From Ailanthus altissimus (Eukaryota; Streptophyta; Magnoliopsida; Sapindales; Simaroubaceae), in the NCBI GenBank assembly GCA_946807835.1, contig OX327703.1, positions 5,959,501 to 6,023,500 of the forward strand: a stretch of DNA of 64,000 nt, read 5' to 3'. Below, piece after piece: positions 34,563 to 46,356 of this stretch. Positions within the stretch are counted from its first letter, which is position 1, and the number at the start of each line of letters is the position of its first letter. The notes under the pieces were generated by a model. The model saw nothing but the letters and a program-made list of their open reading frames with translations. It was not told the DNA's origin and did not search any database. A program made the translations under genes and the position numbers.

Positions 34563-37500
34563 TAGGATTTGTGCTCACGTGCCATCTCATTGTTGTATGA
34601 ATATTTTATTTTATAATATTTATACAGTTCATTATTTGTTAAATTACTAATTACTATTATTAAATGGTTTAATACTTGTGACGCCACAGACATTATATGA
34701 CCTGAAGGAGTTCAGATTTGGTTTAAAGAAGTTTAGATCAATGCCAAGAGTTAGCATCACTGAAAACTATAAATGCTAAAGAGTTAGCATGTTATATTAA
34801 TCAGTGAAGTCTAAAAGTTAGAATCTTGTCTGTAATGGTATAAAGTGTGAGGATACGCACCCAGTTATCCTGACAAGCCGGGACATACCGGTCCCAGTGG
34901 GCCATCACTGGTCCAGGCCTCCCAAGTGGCCTCCATTCACTCAATCAGCATACCCCCAAGGAATCGAACCCGGGTGGGTTATACCACCTCATGTGCCTAA
35001 CGAGTATCGTCCTTGTACCACTTGAGCTGGCCAGCCCAAGTGGTACAAGGACGATACTCGTTAGGCACATGAGGTGGTATAACCCACCCGGGTTCGATTC
35101 CTTGGGGGTATGCTGATTGAGTGAATAGAGGCCACTTGGGAGGCCTGGACCAGTGATGGCCCACTGGGACCGGTATGTCCCGGCTTGTCAGGATAACTGG
35201 GTGCGTATCCTCACATAAAAAGGCGCCTTTTTATGTGAGGATACGCACCCAGTTATCCTGACAAGCCGGGACATACCGGTCCCAGTGGGCCATCACTGGT
35301 CCAGGCCTCCCAAGTGGCCTCCATTCACTCAATCAGCATACCCCCAAGGAATCGAACCCGGGTGGGTTATACCAACTCATGTGCCTAACGAGTATCGTCC
35401 TTGTACCACTTGGGCTGGCCAGCTCAGGTGGTACAAGGACGATACTCGTTAGGCACATGAGGTGGTATAACCCACCCGGGTTCGATTCCTTGGGGGTATG
35501 CTGATTGAGTGAATGGAGGCCACTTGGGAGGCCTGGACCAGTGATGGCCCACTGGGACCGGTATGTCCCAGCTTGTCAGGATAACTGGGTGCGTATCCTC
35601 ACATAAAAAGGCGCCTTTTTAATGTGAGGATACGCACCCAGTTAGCCTGACAAGCCGGGCCATACCGGTCCCAGTGGGCCATCACTGGTCCAGGCCTCCC
35701 AAGTGGCCTCCATTCACACAAATGATCACCCCCAAGGAATCGAACCCGGGTGGGTTATACCACCTCATGTGCCTAACGAATCCGTCCTTGTACCACTTGG
35801 GCTGGCCAGCTCAAGTGGTACAAGGACGGATTCGTTAGGCACATGAGGTGGTATAACCCACCCGGGTTCGATTCCTTGGGGGTGATCATTTGTGTGAATG
35901 GAGGCCACTTGGGAGGCCTGGACCAGTGATGGCCCACTGGGACCGGTATGGGCCGGCTTGTCAGGCTAACTGGGTGCGTATCCTCACATTAAAGGCCAGC
36001 TCAAGTGGTACAAGGACGGATTCGTTAGGCACATGAGGTGGTATAACCCACCCGGGTTCGATTCCTTGGGGGTGATCATTTGTGTGAATGGAGGCCACTT
36101 GGGAGGCCTGGACCAGTGATGGCCCACTGGGACCGGTATGGCCCGGCTTGTCAGGCTAACTGGGTGCGTATCCTCACATTAAAAAGGCGCCTTTTTATGT
36201 GAGGATACGCACCCAGTTATCCTGACAAGCCGGGACATACCGGTCCCAGTGGGCCATCACTGGTCCAGGCCTCCCAAGTGGCCTCCATTCACTCAATCAG
36301 CATACCCCCAAGGAATCGAACCCGGGTGGGTTATACCACCTCATGTGCCTAACGAGTATCGTCCTTGTACCACTTGGGCTGGCCAGCTCAAGTGGTACAA
36401 GGACGATACTCGTTAGGCACATGAGGTGGTATAACCCACCCGGGTTCGATTCCTTGGGGGTATGCTGATTGAGTGAATGGAGGCCACTTGGGAGGCCTGG
36501 ACCAGTGATGGCCCACTGGGACCGGTATATCCCGACTTGTCAGGATAACTGGGTGCGTATCCTCACATAAAGACATAAGAATACATCAGTAATTACATAG
36601 TTGTAAGAGTTGCAATAGGTACTATGAAATGTTATTATGTAAGTCTATTCTAAAATTATATGTTCTTGGTCTTAATTCACCAATGCAGGTCTATCGGTGG
36701 AATCCTTTTACATAGACCAGTGTATACTATACCTAGATGGTTGTTCTTAGCTAACCATGGACTTACGGAAAGTTCATATAGCACGAAAAGTTCATATAGC
36801 ATACAGATGTTCCGTAAGGACTGAATACTGAACAAACTCAACAACGACCCCAATAGACATCCCATGAAGCTGTCAATGGAAGGTCCTCTCGAGTTGAGTA
36901 GTATACATGGTCCTTTGACCTGAGTACCACGGAAGGTTTATAAGTGATCCATCATACTTTGGTTCCACGCATGTCACAGACCTTTCATAGTGTGACCATT
37001 GGGTGTCATTGGATATGGTTCGATACTTATAGAGTCCGGTGTGTACAGATATGGAATCCATCAGCTCACATGGATGAGTTATATATCTGGATGCTCTAAA
37101 ACTATATCTTAGAAAGTCTTATGGCCATAAACAAAAAAACCCAGGAAAAGAGTTTCCTACAGGGTTAAACAATATTATTTAAGTGTTTGCATATATTGTT
37201 TATCAAGATACGTGTCTGGAGATAAGTTCACGAATGAGCACGTAGGAATTTATCGGCAGTGATCTATATCCCTACTCTTCTAGTATATGATTAGTGGAAG
37301 GATTATATGTATGCACTACTTAACTTGTATGGTCTACTGCACTGATTTGTAATATCTGTGACATGTGCATGGGGTATCAATCTCAAACTCACAGAATAAT
37401 TCTGTATGACAAATCGGGAGTGGACCTAGAGAGTCCTGCAATATGAAGTGTATTCATTGTGCATTGGAGCAATGTACCAGATTGAATAGTTTGATCCAAA

Positions 37501-38598
37501 AAATTTCAACAGACTGGACATTTACTTTGGTCTCCCTCCATTCGTGCACGTGTCAAAACTTAAGAGTTAAGTACATCAATTACTTAACAATTAGTTTTTG
37601 ACCAATAGGATATTGACACATGGCACATGTGGGCCAATTATTGTTTGATTTGAAAATTATCAAAATGACCTTATTTGTTGGACAAATAATATCATTATTT
37701 TATTCATTAAAATATTTATTGAATAAAATAATAATAATAATATATGATATTATTATTTAAATTGAAATCAAACAATTAATTTTTTATTTAAATTTCCATG
37801 TGTTTCTACTATGATTTAATATGATTAAATCATTTGTTTAATATTAATTAAATGATATGATAAGTATAAATGGGTGGTATTTGTTAATGATAAGCCTTAA
37901 GATGTTTCTAAATAATAAGAAAGTGTTTTCTCATTTGGCCTAGATTAAGGCCAAGTTCATTTAAATAATTTTCTATTTTATTTTATTTTCATTTGGTTAT
38001 TATAAACAATAATAAACAAAACACTAATGGCAAACATTGACCTAGATAATGGATGCCATTAGGTGAGAAAATAAAAGAAAATAATAAACAAATGAAAGAG
38101 TAATATGTTCCTCAATTAATTAAGTGAAAATTAGGCCAAGGGATTAGTGGGAATGGTAGAGAGAATTTTGAAAGGCTAAGTGTTAGAAAATTCTCTCAAG
38201 TGTTGAGAGCAAAAACATATTCTCTCTATTTTCTCTTCTATTTTGGTCACCCATACTACAAGGTAGAAACAAGAATTCAAAAATTGAAAATCATTTACTG
38301 GAAAAGCTACTATTCTAGGTTCCCCAAGCCCACCGTATTAAGGAATTAGAATTACAAACGGGATGCTTTAAGGCGGGTACTTCGGTTCGACTATATATCA
38401 AAGGCTTGACAAGGGACTATTTTTTAATCTTGAAGTATTTTACATTTATGTGATAATATGTAATGTTTATTTGTGTTTATCATTATGAAATTTGTATTTT
38501 GCTCATCCGTTGCGCATGTATGTATGTGATACATATGCTATATTTAAATGATAGACACAATGCCACATGCATGCACTCTAGGTTTAAAATCACTCACA
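34563..38598 (+). mobile_element. Copia solo LTR B, nested in LTR A and carrying the SINE-like cluster
   Basis: Begins GTTAGGATTTGTGCTCACG. It resumes after the cluster with ACATAAGAATACATC and ends near ACTCACACA at 38598. Its own length is about 2.3 kb, the family norm. Possible target duplications (TAAAT against CAAAT) are imperfect, so the edges are good to a few bases only. Insertion of one LTR into another of the same family shows at least two waves of activity. Confidence 0.7.
34846..36567. mobile_element. Cluster of nine tRNA-derived SINE-like units in palindromic order
   Basis: Starts TGTGAGGATACGCACCCAG and ends with its exact inverse, flanked by TAAAG at 34841-34845 and 36568-36572. 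Nine units of about 185-195 bp have orders -,+,-,+,-,+,+,-,+. Head-to-head centres (GCTGGCCAGC) lie at 35030, 35418, 35805 and 36382. Tail-to-tail centres (AAAAAGGCGCCTTTTT) lie at 35224, 35612 and 36188. The only direct junction is at 35994. In plus units a tRNA D-arm-like box A (AGCTCAAGTGGTACAAGGAC) and a perfect box B (GGTTCGATTCC) sit about 45-50 nt apart. The head is followed by a tRNA-unrelated body ending ACTGGGTGCGTATCCTCACA. Nothing is protein-coding. The two sides of each hairpin share variants, so arms were copied from each other. Confidence 0.85.
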
Positions 38599-38872
38599 CA
38601 AATAGCTAGCTTAATTCATTTGTTCAATCAAGCGAATTATGAGAAAAAAAAAATAAAAGGTTGGGAGAAAAAAATAAAGAAGCAAGAATTGATTCTAATA
38701 TTAATATTCCGGCAAGAATAGAAAGCTACCATTCTAGCTCAAGGAATCCCACCTAATTCTTGACTAGAATTACGCAAAGCACTCTTCGAGGATGAGTTAC
38801 CTTTTATCTTATTAATGTAATAAGATGTTTATTTTATATTCTGTTGCATATATTTTACATGTGAGAGAGGAG
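38599..38872 (+). mobile_element. Copia solo LTR A, right part
   Basis: Contains the family's 3' landmarks CTACCATTCTAGCTCAAGGA and GCAAAGCACTCTTCGAGGAT. The right end is approximate, set where gypsy coding similarity resumes. Confidence 0.6.
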
Positions 38873-39700
38873 GAGAAATTAAAATCCTCAAGGCCAATAG
38901 AAGAGTTACTCAATGTTCAGGTTAAACCAGGATCTCACGAGAATGTAGTGAAGATTAGTCATAGTTGAACCTGAAAATTAGAGATGCCTTAAGCATATTG
39001 ATAATGAACTCTTTAGATGTTTTTTCTTGGTTTTATAAAAATATCTTAGGATAGAACCTTCTCTAAACTCTCACGCTTTAGCTTTTAGTTCATTCTTAAG
39101 CCCGTTAAGTGGAAATGATGGATCTTTAATTAGAAGAGGAACAAGGTTATGCTAGACAAAGTCAAGAAGCTATTGGTAGAAGGATTTATCTAAGAAGTCC
39201 ACTATACCGAGTGGTTGGCCAATAAGGTAATGGTTAATAAAACCAATGAGAAATGAAGAATATCTGTAGAATTTACATACCTGAATTAATCTTTCCAAAA
39301 GAATAGTTTTCCCCTCCAAACAAATGACTAGTTAATCAATTCCACAACTAACAGGCTAGGTGGTTGCCCTAAGTAGATTCATTTCAAAAGCCACTAACAA
39401 AATTTTTGAATTTTTTCAAGCTATCAAAAGTATAAAAAATATGATATGGACCCTCTAGTATGAATAAGCCATAAAAAAGCTTTAAGACTTACTTAACCCA
39501 ACTTATCCAACTTGTAATGCCGAGACCAAGGATCACCTATTATCTACTTACTTAGGGACCTTGCAGTGTTGGGGTTTGATTTAATTTGCCATAAAAGTCT
39601 TTACAGACCCTTACAGTTGCTACCCCATTGTCGAAAAGCTTGCCCTTACACTAGTTATTTCAAAATGAAATTTATAGCCTTACTTTCAAGCATATACAGT
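38873..39700 (+). pseudogene. Tat-like gypsy reverse transcriptase relic
   Basis: In shifting frames: VKPGSHENVVKIS and LEMP pieces of the pre-RT region, then KSTIPSGWPIRW and WLANKVMVNKTNEK, matching the (R)EVxYPEWLANxVxVKKxNGKWRMCVD block, and FTYLN and FPLQ for the following tDLNKAcPKDxFPLP block. The catalytic YxDD cannot be found in a clean frame. Stops are numerous. Confidence 0.7.
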
Positions 39701-40480
39701 GGTAATCCTCACTAATCAACCTTTGAGACAAATTCTACGCAAGCTCGATCTCTTTAGATGGGTAATCAGGTGGGTAATTAAGCTTAATGAGTTTGATATC
39801 CAATATAAGTCAAGGACGGTCATCAATAGGCAGGCCCTTATAGAGTTTTTTACTGAGTGTACACACGGAGACTAGTTCATACTAGAGGAAGTCCTTTCTA
39901 GAACATCTTCATACATTTAGATAAATGAGAACTATTAGGCCCTAATTTGGACACTCTACATTAACAGAGCATCCAATCACTCTAGCAAAGCGGATATAAG
40001 GCTCTCTTAGGCAAGCTTATAGTCACTCTAGCAGTTCTAGCTAAAATAGTCCTTATCAAGAATGACTCGCAACTAATGGTGAACTAAGTCAACAAAGATT
40101 TTAAGGCTCAATAAAACCATATGAATGTATATGTACAGAAGGTTAATGAGCATATAAGGAAGTTTGAAGGGTCAAGATTAAATAGATATTAATAGATACC
40201 AAGGGTAGATAACCACAGGGCAAGCATGCTGGCACGATTCGCATTAATTGAGAAAGTCTAAATGCCTTGATTAGTAACCCTTGAGTTCATTCTAGAGTTG
40301 AGCATTAAAAAGAAAGTAGAGGTAATGTAGGTGGATCATTGCCTTAGTTGGATGGATCCAATTAGAAAGTATATAGATAATATGGAACTAACATATGATC
40401 AATTGAAGGCACGCCAGCTTAGATTCACATTAGCTTGATATATGATGATGGTTAGTACTCTATACCATTGAGGAAACACT
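39701..40480 (+). pseudogene. Tat-like gypsy RNase H relic (two domains)
   Basis: At 39690-39870 the frame reads VILTNQPLRQILRKLDLFRW, then KLNEFDIQYKSRTVINRQAL and FFTECT, the end of the first RNase H and its connection. At 40060-40330 DSQLMVN, YVQKVNEHIRKFEG and IPRVDNHRASMLARFAL follow, the archaeal-type second RNase H characteristic of the Tat group, plus the segment after it. Frames are broken by stops. Confidence 0.75.
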
Positions 40481-40760
40481 TATCCATATCTAAGATATCT
40501 GAGGGCCAATGAAGTAAATTATATAATTCGAGAAAAACAAGAAAGGATTAATTAAAACCATTTTTCGGGAAAAGGCTTTGGCCCACAAAGCCTTAAATTT
40601 ATGAAATTATTGGCCCACAGTATTTTAGGATGCTAAAGAACTGGTTAAGAAATGTAATGCACGTTAAAGGTATTCTGTAAATCCATGCCCCTCCTCAGAG
40701 CTTGATGACCATGTCCATCCCTTGGCCTTTTCTCTTAGCCTAATTGGCGATCACGTCTTC
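40481..40760 (+). pseudogene. Tat-like gypsy integrase N-terminal relic
   Basis: YLRANEVNYIIREKQERIN, then HFSGKGFGPQSLKFMKL and MPLLRA, PCPSLGLFS fragments follow the plant gypsy integrase start (YVLREIHEGxCGNHSGxRSLAxK, then the ...PWPFAxWGxD block). The zinc-binding cysteines are partly lost. The rest of integrase is absent. Confidence 0.65.
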
Positions 40761-41791
40761 AAGCTATTAGAGGTTGAGGTCTAAGTAATGTGCCTTGAAA
40801 TTCTCCACAAACTTGGAAAACCCTTCCATGACCCCGGAGGACCACATCTCATCTAAGATGCCCGTTGAGTAGCACAAGCAACCTCTAACTCCTTTGTCAG
40901 ATACTTGGCCCTTTTCACTAACTAAACCCTATCATTCCTTAAGGTCTCTTTAGAACTTGAGGATTTTGTTCTACCTTATGAACTCCGACATTCGAGACTT
41001 GACAGCTACAATTGCCTTAGTCATCTTGTCTTCTTGAAACTTGTTCTACCTTTCAAGCTTCAATAGTTTACTCTTGGCTTCAACCCACTTGGTCTTTGTC
41101 TCCCCAACTTTTGCTGTTAAAGACTCGTATTCATTAGTATATTCCTTGACCGAATTTTTCATCTCAGTTAGTTCTTCTTTGAGGCCACATGCATTAAGAC
41201 CATTTTAAAGGTAATGGATAATATCGGTGCAGTATTAAGCAAGGAAGTAGGTAGCCTATGAAATTATCATGAAAAGTTAAGTATTCCGAGCAATGGCATG
41301 CACTTAAAAGAAATATCAAAGTAAAGAAAGATGTTACATCGTTAATGTTGCCAAAGGCAAGTTGAGTAATAGTGATTGGGTCTCACACTCCAATTATCCA
41401 AGCTCGACTAGGATCAATATAGTCTTCCCCTTGTCTCACAAGCAAAACTAAGTACTCGTACCTTGACCACATGTTAGTGAAGATGCCCTCGAGGGTGAAA
41501 GTAGGGTATACATGGTAACCAGCTTTTCAATACCTCCTAGTCAATCGACTCATTCCCTGTAGGACTAGGAATGACCTCAATTAGCACTGAGGACTTCAAA
41601 GATGAAACCTGAGGATATGGTGGTATGTTGCTCATTAGGAAGGATGTTTAATCTGATGCTGAAGAGCTAGTGATTTCTTTGCCTTTCTCTACCCTTGATG
41701 GAGTCCTTTGAAGCTGCTTCCTTTGAGACTCCTTAGTCACCCTTATTGGTAACCCCCTCAGTTCCACTCCTTGAAGCTTTTCCTTTTAATC
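40761..41791 (-). pseudogene. Antisense reading-frame relic of the Tat-like element
   Basis: The minus strand reads in pieces as a coding sequence: near 41760-41340 fragments such as VSRRYEKLVTMYTL-like text and YLVLLVRQGEDYIDPSRAW; near 41200-40790 a coiled-coil-like KEELTEMKNSVKEYTNEYES, then KVGETKTKWVEAKSKLLKLE, followed by MEGFSKFVENFKAHYL. Tat-group elements are known to carry extra open frames on the opposite strand 3' of pol, including the family annotated as putative gypsy-type transposon protein with long coiled coils. Position and strand fit that. The frame is interrupted by stops. Function is unknown even in intact elements. Confidence 0.55.
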
Positions 41792-43786
41792 TGTTGGAAC
41801 TAGCGCTTACGTGCCATTCCAATATTGTATGAATATTAATTGTTTAATATTTATACAATAAGTATTTCATAAAAAATTATTAATATTAAATATAAATTGC
41901 AAGATACTTGTAACACTTTAGAAATTGTATGATCTGAAAGAGTTTAGATTTGATTCAAAGAAGTTTGGACTAAGGTTAAAAGTTAGTTTCGCTGAGAGTT
42001 ATAACTGCTAAGAGTTTTCACTGCTAAGAGTTAGCAGGTTATAAGAGTCAGCAAATTCTAAAGTGTTATAGCCTTGATCAAAATGAGACTAAGACCTGAG
42101 GGTATACTAGCAATGACATAGTTACAAAGGGTTGTACAAAGTGCTAAGAAATATCATTGTACAAGTATATTTTCAAACGTTATATCCTTGTTCTATTCTT
42201 TGATATGGGTTTGTCAGTGGGAACCTTATTTAATATAAATTGGTGTATGTCTATATCTAAATGGTTTATATAGTGAGTCTTAGTAAACCATGGGCAGAGT
42301 GGAAGCCCGTATACATATACAGGTATTTAGTGAGAATTGGATACTGAACAGGCTTAATTAAGATCTTCAATAGACATTATATGAAGCCGTCAATAGATGA
42401 TCATTTCCAGTTAAGGAGTATTCATGGTCCCTAGACCTGACCACTACAGTGGGCTTGTGAGTGATCCACTATACTTAGGTTCCATACATGTTAAAAACCT
42501 TTCATGGTACCGGTGGCTATCGCTGTGTATAGTCCGATGCTTATGGAGTCTAGTGTCTGTAGATATGGGATCTGTTAACTCATATGGGTGAGTAGTATAT
42601 CCAAATGCTCCAAAATTGTGTTCTTGAAAGTCTTATGGCCATAAACAATTCACTTGAGAAAACATTTTCCCATGTAAGAAACAATATCGTAAAAGTGTTT
42701 ACATATATTATTTATGAGAATACGAATCTGGAGATGACATCTACAGTTAAGCATACTGTGACTTGACGTGATGATCTATGTCTCTGTTATTCCAAGATAT
42801 ATATGAAGGAGGGATTAAATGAATATATATTAACCTTAGCTTGTATGGTTCAACACGTTATTTTTTTATTTCCATAATGTGTGTAGGGGGCATCATTTAT
42901 AGATTAAGAGAAGCGTTCTATACGAAAAAATAGGTGTGAACCTAGGGAGTCTCACTATATGAAGTATACTCGTTGTGCACTGGAGTAGCACACCAAATTG
43001 AATAAGGGAATTTCTCAAAAAAATTAAAATTATTTTAGGGTCTCTTATGGAGATCATAAGGTTAAGTGTTAAGCGCGAGATCTCGACATGTGGGACTTGC
43101 CACTTTTATCTTTCTATTGGATGGCACATGTCATACCATTAATTTGTTAGGGCATGACACATGGCCTGATATTATTAGCCATTTTTAATTATTAATTGTT
43201 AATAGTTAAATATTGCTAAATGAATAAATTGTAAATGTTGCTAATTTATATACATAATTCGGCCATTTGCTAAATTGACAACAATAACAAAAAATATGGC
43301 TAACATTTATGCTTAAATAAGTATGAGGTGGAAACATTAGAATTATAAAATTCCATTAATCCTTGTAATGCTTATTCAACAAGCAAAAGGTGGCTTAAAG
43401 ATAATTGTTAAAGAATTCTCATGCTTAAAGTGTAAGCATCTAGTGGCTTAATGGTACAAGCATTTGGCTACTATTTTTGATTAAAATTCGACCAACTATA
43501 CCACCTTGCCACTAAGCTAAAATAAATGCATGAAATGACTAATTTCATGCTTTAAATATGAAAGCCACAAGTTGTATTTTAATTAGCAAAGATGGTGGTA
43601 ATTTTATGCTATACAAAGGGCACCATAATTCAATAGTAAGAAGAAAAGTGAAGTAAAAAATTATATGAATTTTTAGAAACAAGTGAACATAAGCTATATT
43701 ACTTAGAGGTCTGAGAGATAATTCTGAAGCAAGAGTTGCTGTAATCAAAATATTTCAATGAGTAACAAGGCTACCATTTTAGTTGA
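41792..43786 (+). mobile_element. Copia LTR C, probable 5' LTR of the element ending at 57250
   Basis: Starts TGTTGGAACTAGCGCTTACG and is very similar to LTR D (55097 on), for example TACGTGCCATTCCAATATTG. It stops matching D near 43786 (ACCATTTTAGTTGAAAG), so its last few hundred bases are missing or displaced. Confidence 0.75.
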
Positions 43787-44870
43787 AAGGTATGTCGCCA
43801 CAGTGTCGGTAGGCTAACGTCTCAGCGCTGGGGTTTCCAAACCCAAATGTTGTAGCATTCGCAACTTGGCACCACAGCGCTAGAAACAAAACGTCCATTA
43901 TTGCAGCGCCACTGGTCCAACACTACAACACTGGGTAGTGACACAATGCCAAAAAGCTCAACATCGTGGCACTAGAGTGGGGACCTTAGCATTGTGACGC
44001 TCTAAAGGTTGAAATTGTAATACAGAAGGCTAAGCCTTCAGTATCACAGTACCGAAAACTTAAGAAAAGTTGTAATTACACTAATTACTCCGAATGTTTA
44101 TTTTTAAATTGTTTAAAAATATTTATTTTTATTTTATGCAACTTATAATTGTTATGATTGCAATATAAATCGTGGCTCAGTTATTTATGCTGGAAATCAC
44201 AATGAGAACCTATTGGTGGGGGTTAGTTGTCTTGCACAAAATAAATGTGTTGTTTAGAATCACGTACTTATAAGATATGGATAAGAATGCAAAAATCTCT
44301 CTTAATCAGATTGAAAGTGTTTCATTTTGAGATATTATTACCCAGTGATTCATCTTGTTAATACGGTGTTTGACAAGTCACTTCGATCTTTCTCAATATC
44401 GCGAAAGTGTGAGAAATTTGATTGATGTAATTTGGACTATGCCGGTTAAATATAAGATGAGGCAAATATATGCGGACATATTGCCTTAGATCGCTAAAGT
44501 GTGAGGGTATTATCAGTAGCATATATTTGATAATTGACAAGTTAATCTGGAATACATGTACCTTAGATTGCTAAAGTGTGCGGATAAATTGTATTTAAGA
44601 TCAGTGGTAAGCATTGTATGAGGTGCAATTGACAAGAGTTGTCAAATTATTGGGTTTACAAAGGTCAATATCACTAAAGTGTATGGCTGGAGTAAAATGC
44701 TAATGGGGTCTACTTCCCACTATACTTTAAAAAGATTTAAACTGTCGTTATCCTATTTAAGGATTAAAGGGATCATGTAAAGCAGTGGGAGGACGCTTTT
44801 AGATTAAAAATGTATAAAAGTTATACCTATGTTCTAAAATGTTATTAATTAATGATTAGAAATGTTCTGG
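43787..44870. other. Unassigned stretch, GC-rich block then AT-rich leader
   Basis: 43787-44040 repeats short GC-rich words (CAGCGCTGGGG, CACCACAGCGCTAG, CGTGGCACTAG) like blocks in several LTRs of this window, so it may be an LTR fragment. 44100-44870 is AT-rich and includes three scattered copies of a ...CGCTAAAGTGTG(A/C)GG-type phrase (44400, 44495 and 44570). No protein is recognised. Confidence 0.4.
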
Positions 44871-46351
44871 TAAACATCTCCTAAGTATCTTATAGGGATA
44901 AGATCAATATGAGATATCTATTAGTATACTTAATTTAAGCACACTAATTATAAGGTACCGACAAATATTTAAACTCACCAATGAATCTGAGAATAGTCCC
45001 AGATTCAGAAAAATTTAGATATTTTTATAATCAATAGAAAATTAGAGGCATTTCCGATAATATTTCTTCAAAAGAAGATGAAATTTATTGAAAAGGAATT
45101 AAGGATGATTTGAGAGTCAAATCACATATCCTGGCCTTAATGTCTAATGATTTTCACTAGAAGTATGTGCACATGAGATGTGCAAGTAGTACAGTGCTCC
45201 GTGTAAAAAATTATTTGATATAACCAAACTATACACAGAGAATAGTCATTAGTGGAAAAAGCTTCCACTTTAAAAGGTTTAAAATAGTAATGTTACTATT
45301 TTATGTACCTTACCTAAGGAAAGATATACCCTTTATATATTTGCTCACCAATTATAGACATTTCATTAACATGTGATGTTATACAGCATAGAGGTATGAG
45401 ATACCACCAGTCATTCTCACATCTGCAAAGCGTTGTATGATTTAAAGTATGATAAGAAGCTATGAAAGGAGAAGTATAGCTTCACGTATAGGAAATAGAG
45501 ATTTCGTAAACGTGGTAGCCGTTAGGACTTTTAAGTCACTTCTCCACTCTGGCAGAAGCATTACATTATATAATTGATATTTTATGCCAAACAGTATTAG
45601 GCAAATTATATCACTCCCTAGAATATACAGAGAGGGTTATCATGAATACATTAAGAATAATTCCTCATGTAAATATAATAATGATAATATTTTGCTAACC
45701 GAATGTTAGTTAGTAAATGGTCATTATATCGTAAATACAACTTGAAATGTCTAGGTAAACATAATAAATAATAGTTTGAGAACTTTGAATAATGATGAAT
45801 TGTGGGACATAATATTAGGTTATATAGTCGTGAGATGACTATCATATCTAGTTAAGGATAGCTAGATACTTGATCTGACTATGAAACCTTGGCCAGTTTA
45901 TGAATCTTGGATTCAAGAAAAAATGACTAAATACTTATGTAGGCATTAGATACTGACCTACTGATTTATTGAAACTTATACATAATGATGTATATGATCC
46001 AATGAATCAAACTACCAGTAGGTATATTTTGATACTTCAGTCACAATACATATATGTGTTTCTGGCAAAAACGGGTTGGAAACCTTTGAAATGGTTAAAC
46101 AGTTCCGACAAGTAGTAGAGAAATAAATCTTTATGTATATTGAATGCTTTTTATCAATTCAAGACATTTTATACATCAATAGTAAATTCATAAATTATTT
46201 AAAGGAGAATGTAATTCTCACTCAATATATTCCTCTAGGTTTTTCTCAACACAAAGGTATTTTGGATAAAAGAAATTGGACTTTATTAGATATTGTTCGA
46301 TCAAATCTTGAGTCTCACTGATCTTCTAGAATATCTTAGTGAAATGATCTA
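44871..46351 (+). pseudogene. Copia gag to integrase relic (element C-D, first half)
   Basis: In broken frames: SHILALMSNDF near 45125 (gag); KNNSSCKYNNDNILL and LVNGHYIV near 45650-45730 (protease to pre-integrase); NDELWDIILGYIVVR near 45795 and PVYESWIQEKMTK near 45890 (pre-integrase); and KQFRQVVEK, then YLKENVILTQYIPLGFSQHK and RNWTLLDIVRS (46070-46305; integrase core up to the NGVSERRNRTLLDMVRS-type block). The text stops at the GTAAC target site and resumes at 53225. Confidence 0.8.
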
Positions 46352-46356
46352 GTAAC

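Noticed and set aside
34980..36120. Possible functional tRNA genes, since box A and box B are good
   Set aside because: The head lacks a credible acceptor stem and anticodon arm and is followed by a tRNA-unrelated body. It occurs nine times in inverted order, so it is SINE-like rather than a tRNA gene set.
34846..36567. CRISPR-like array of regular repeats
   Set aside because: Units are long, alternate in orientation and have no spacers. The surrounding DNA is plant nuclear.
36388..36576. 62-residue minus-strand frame in the SINE-like cluster
   Set aside because: A read-through of the last unit, with no protein similarity that I recognise.
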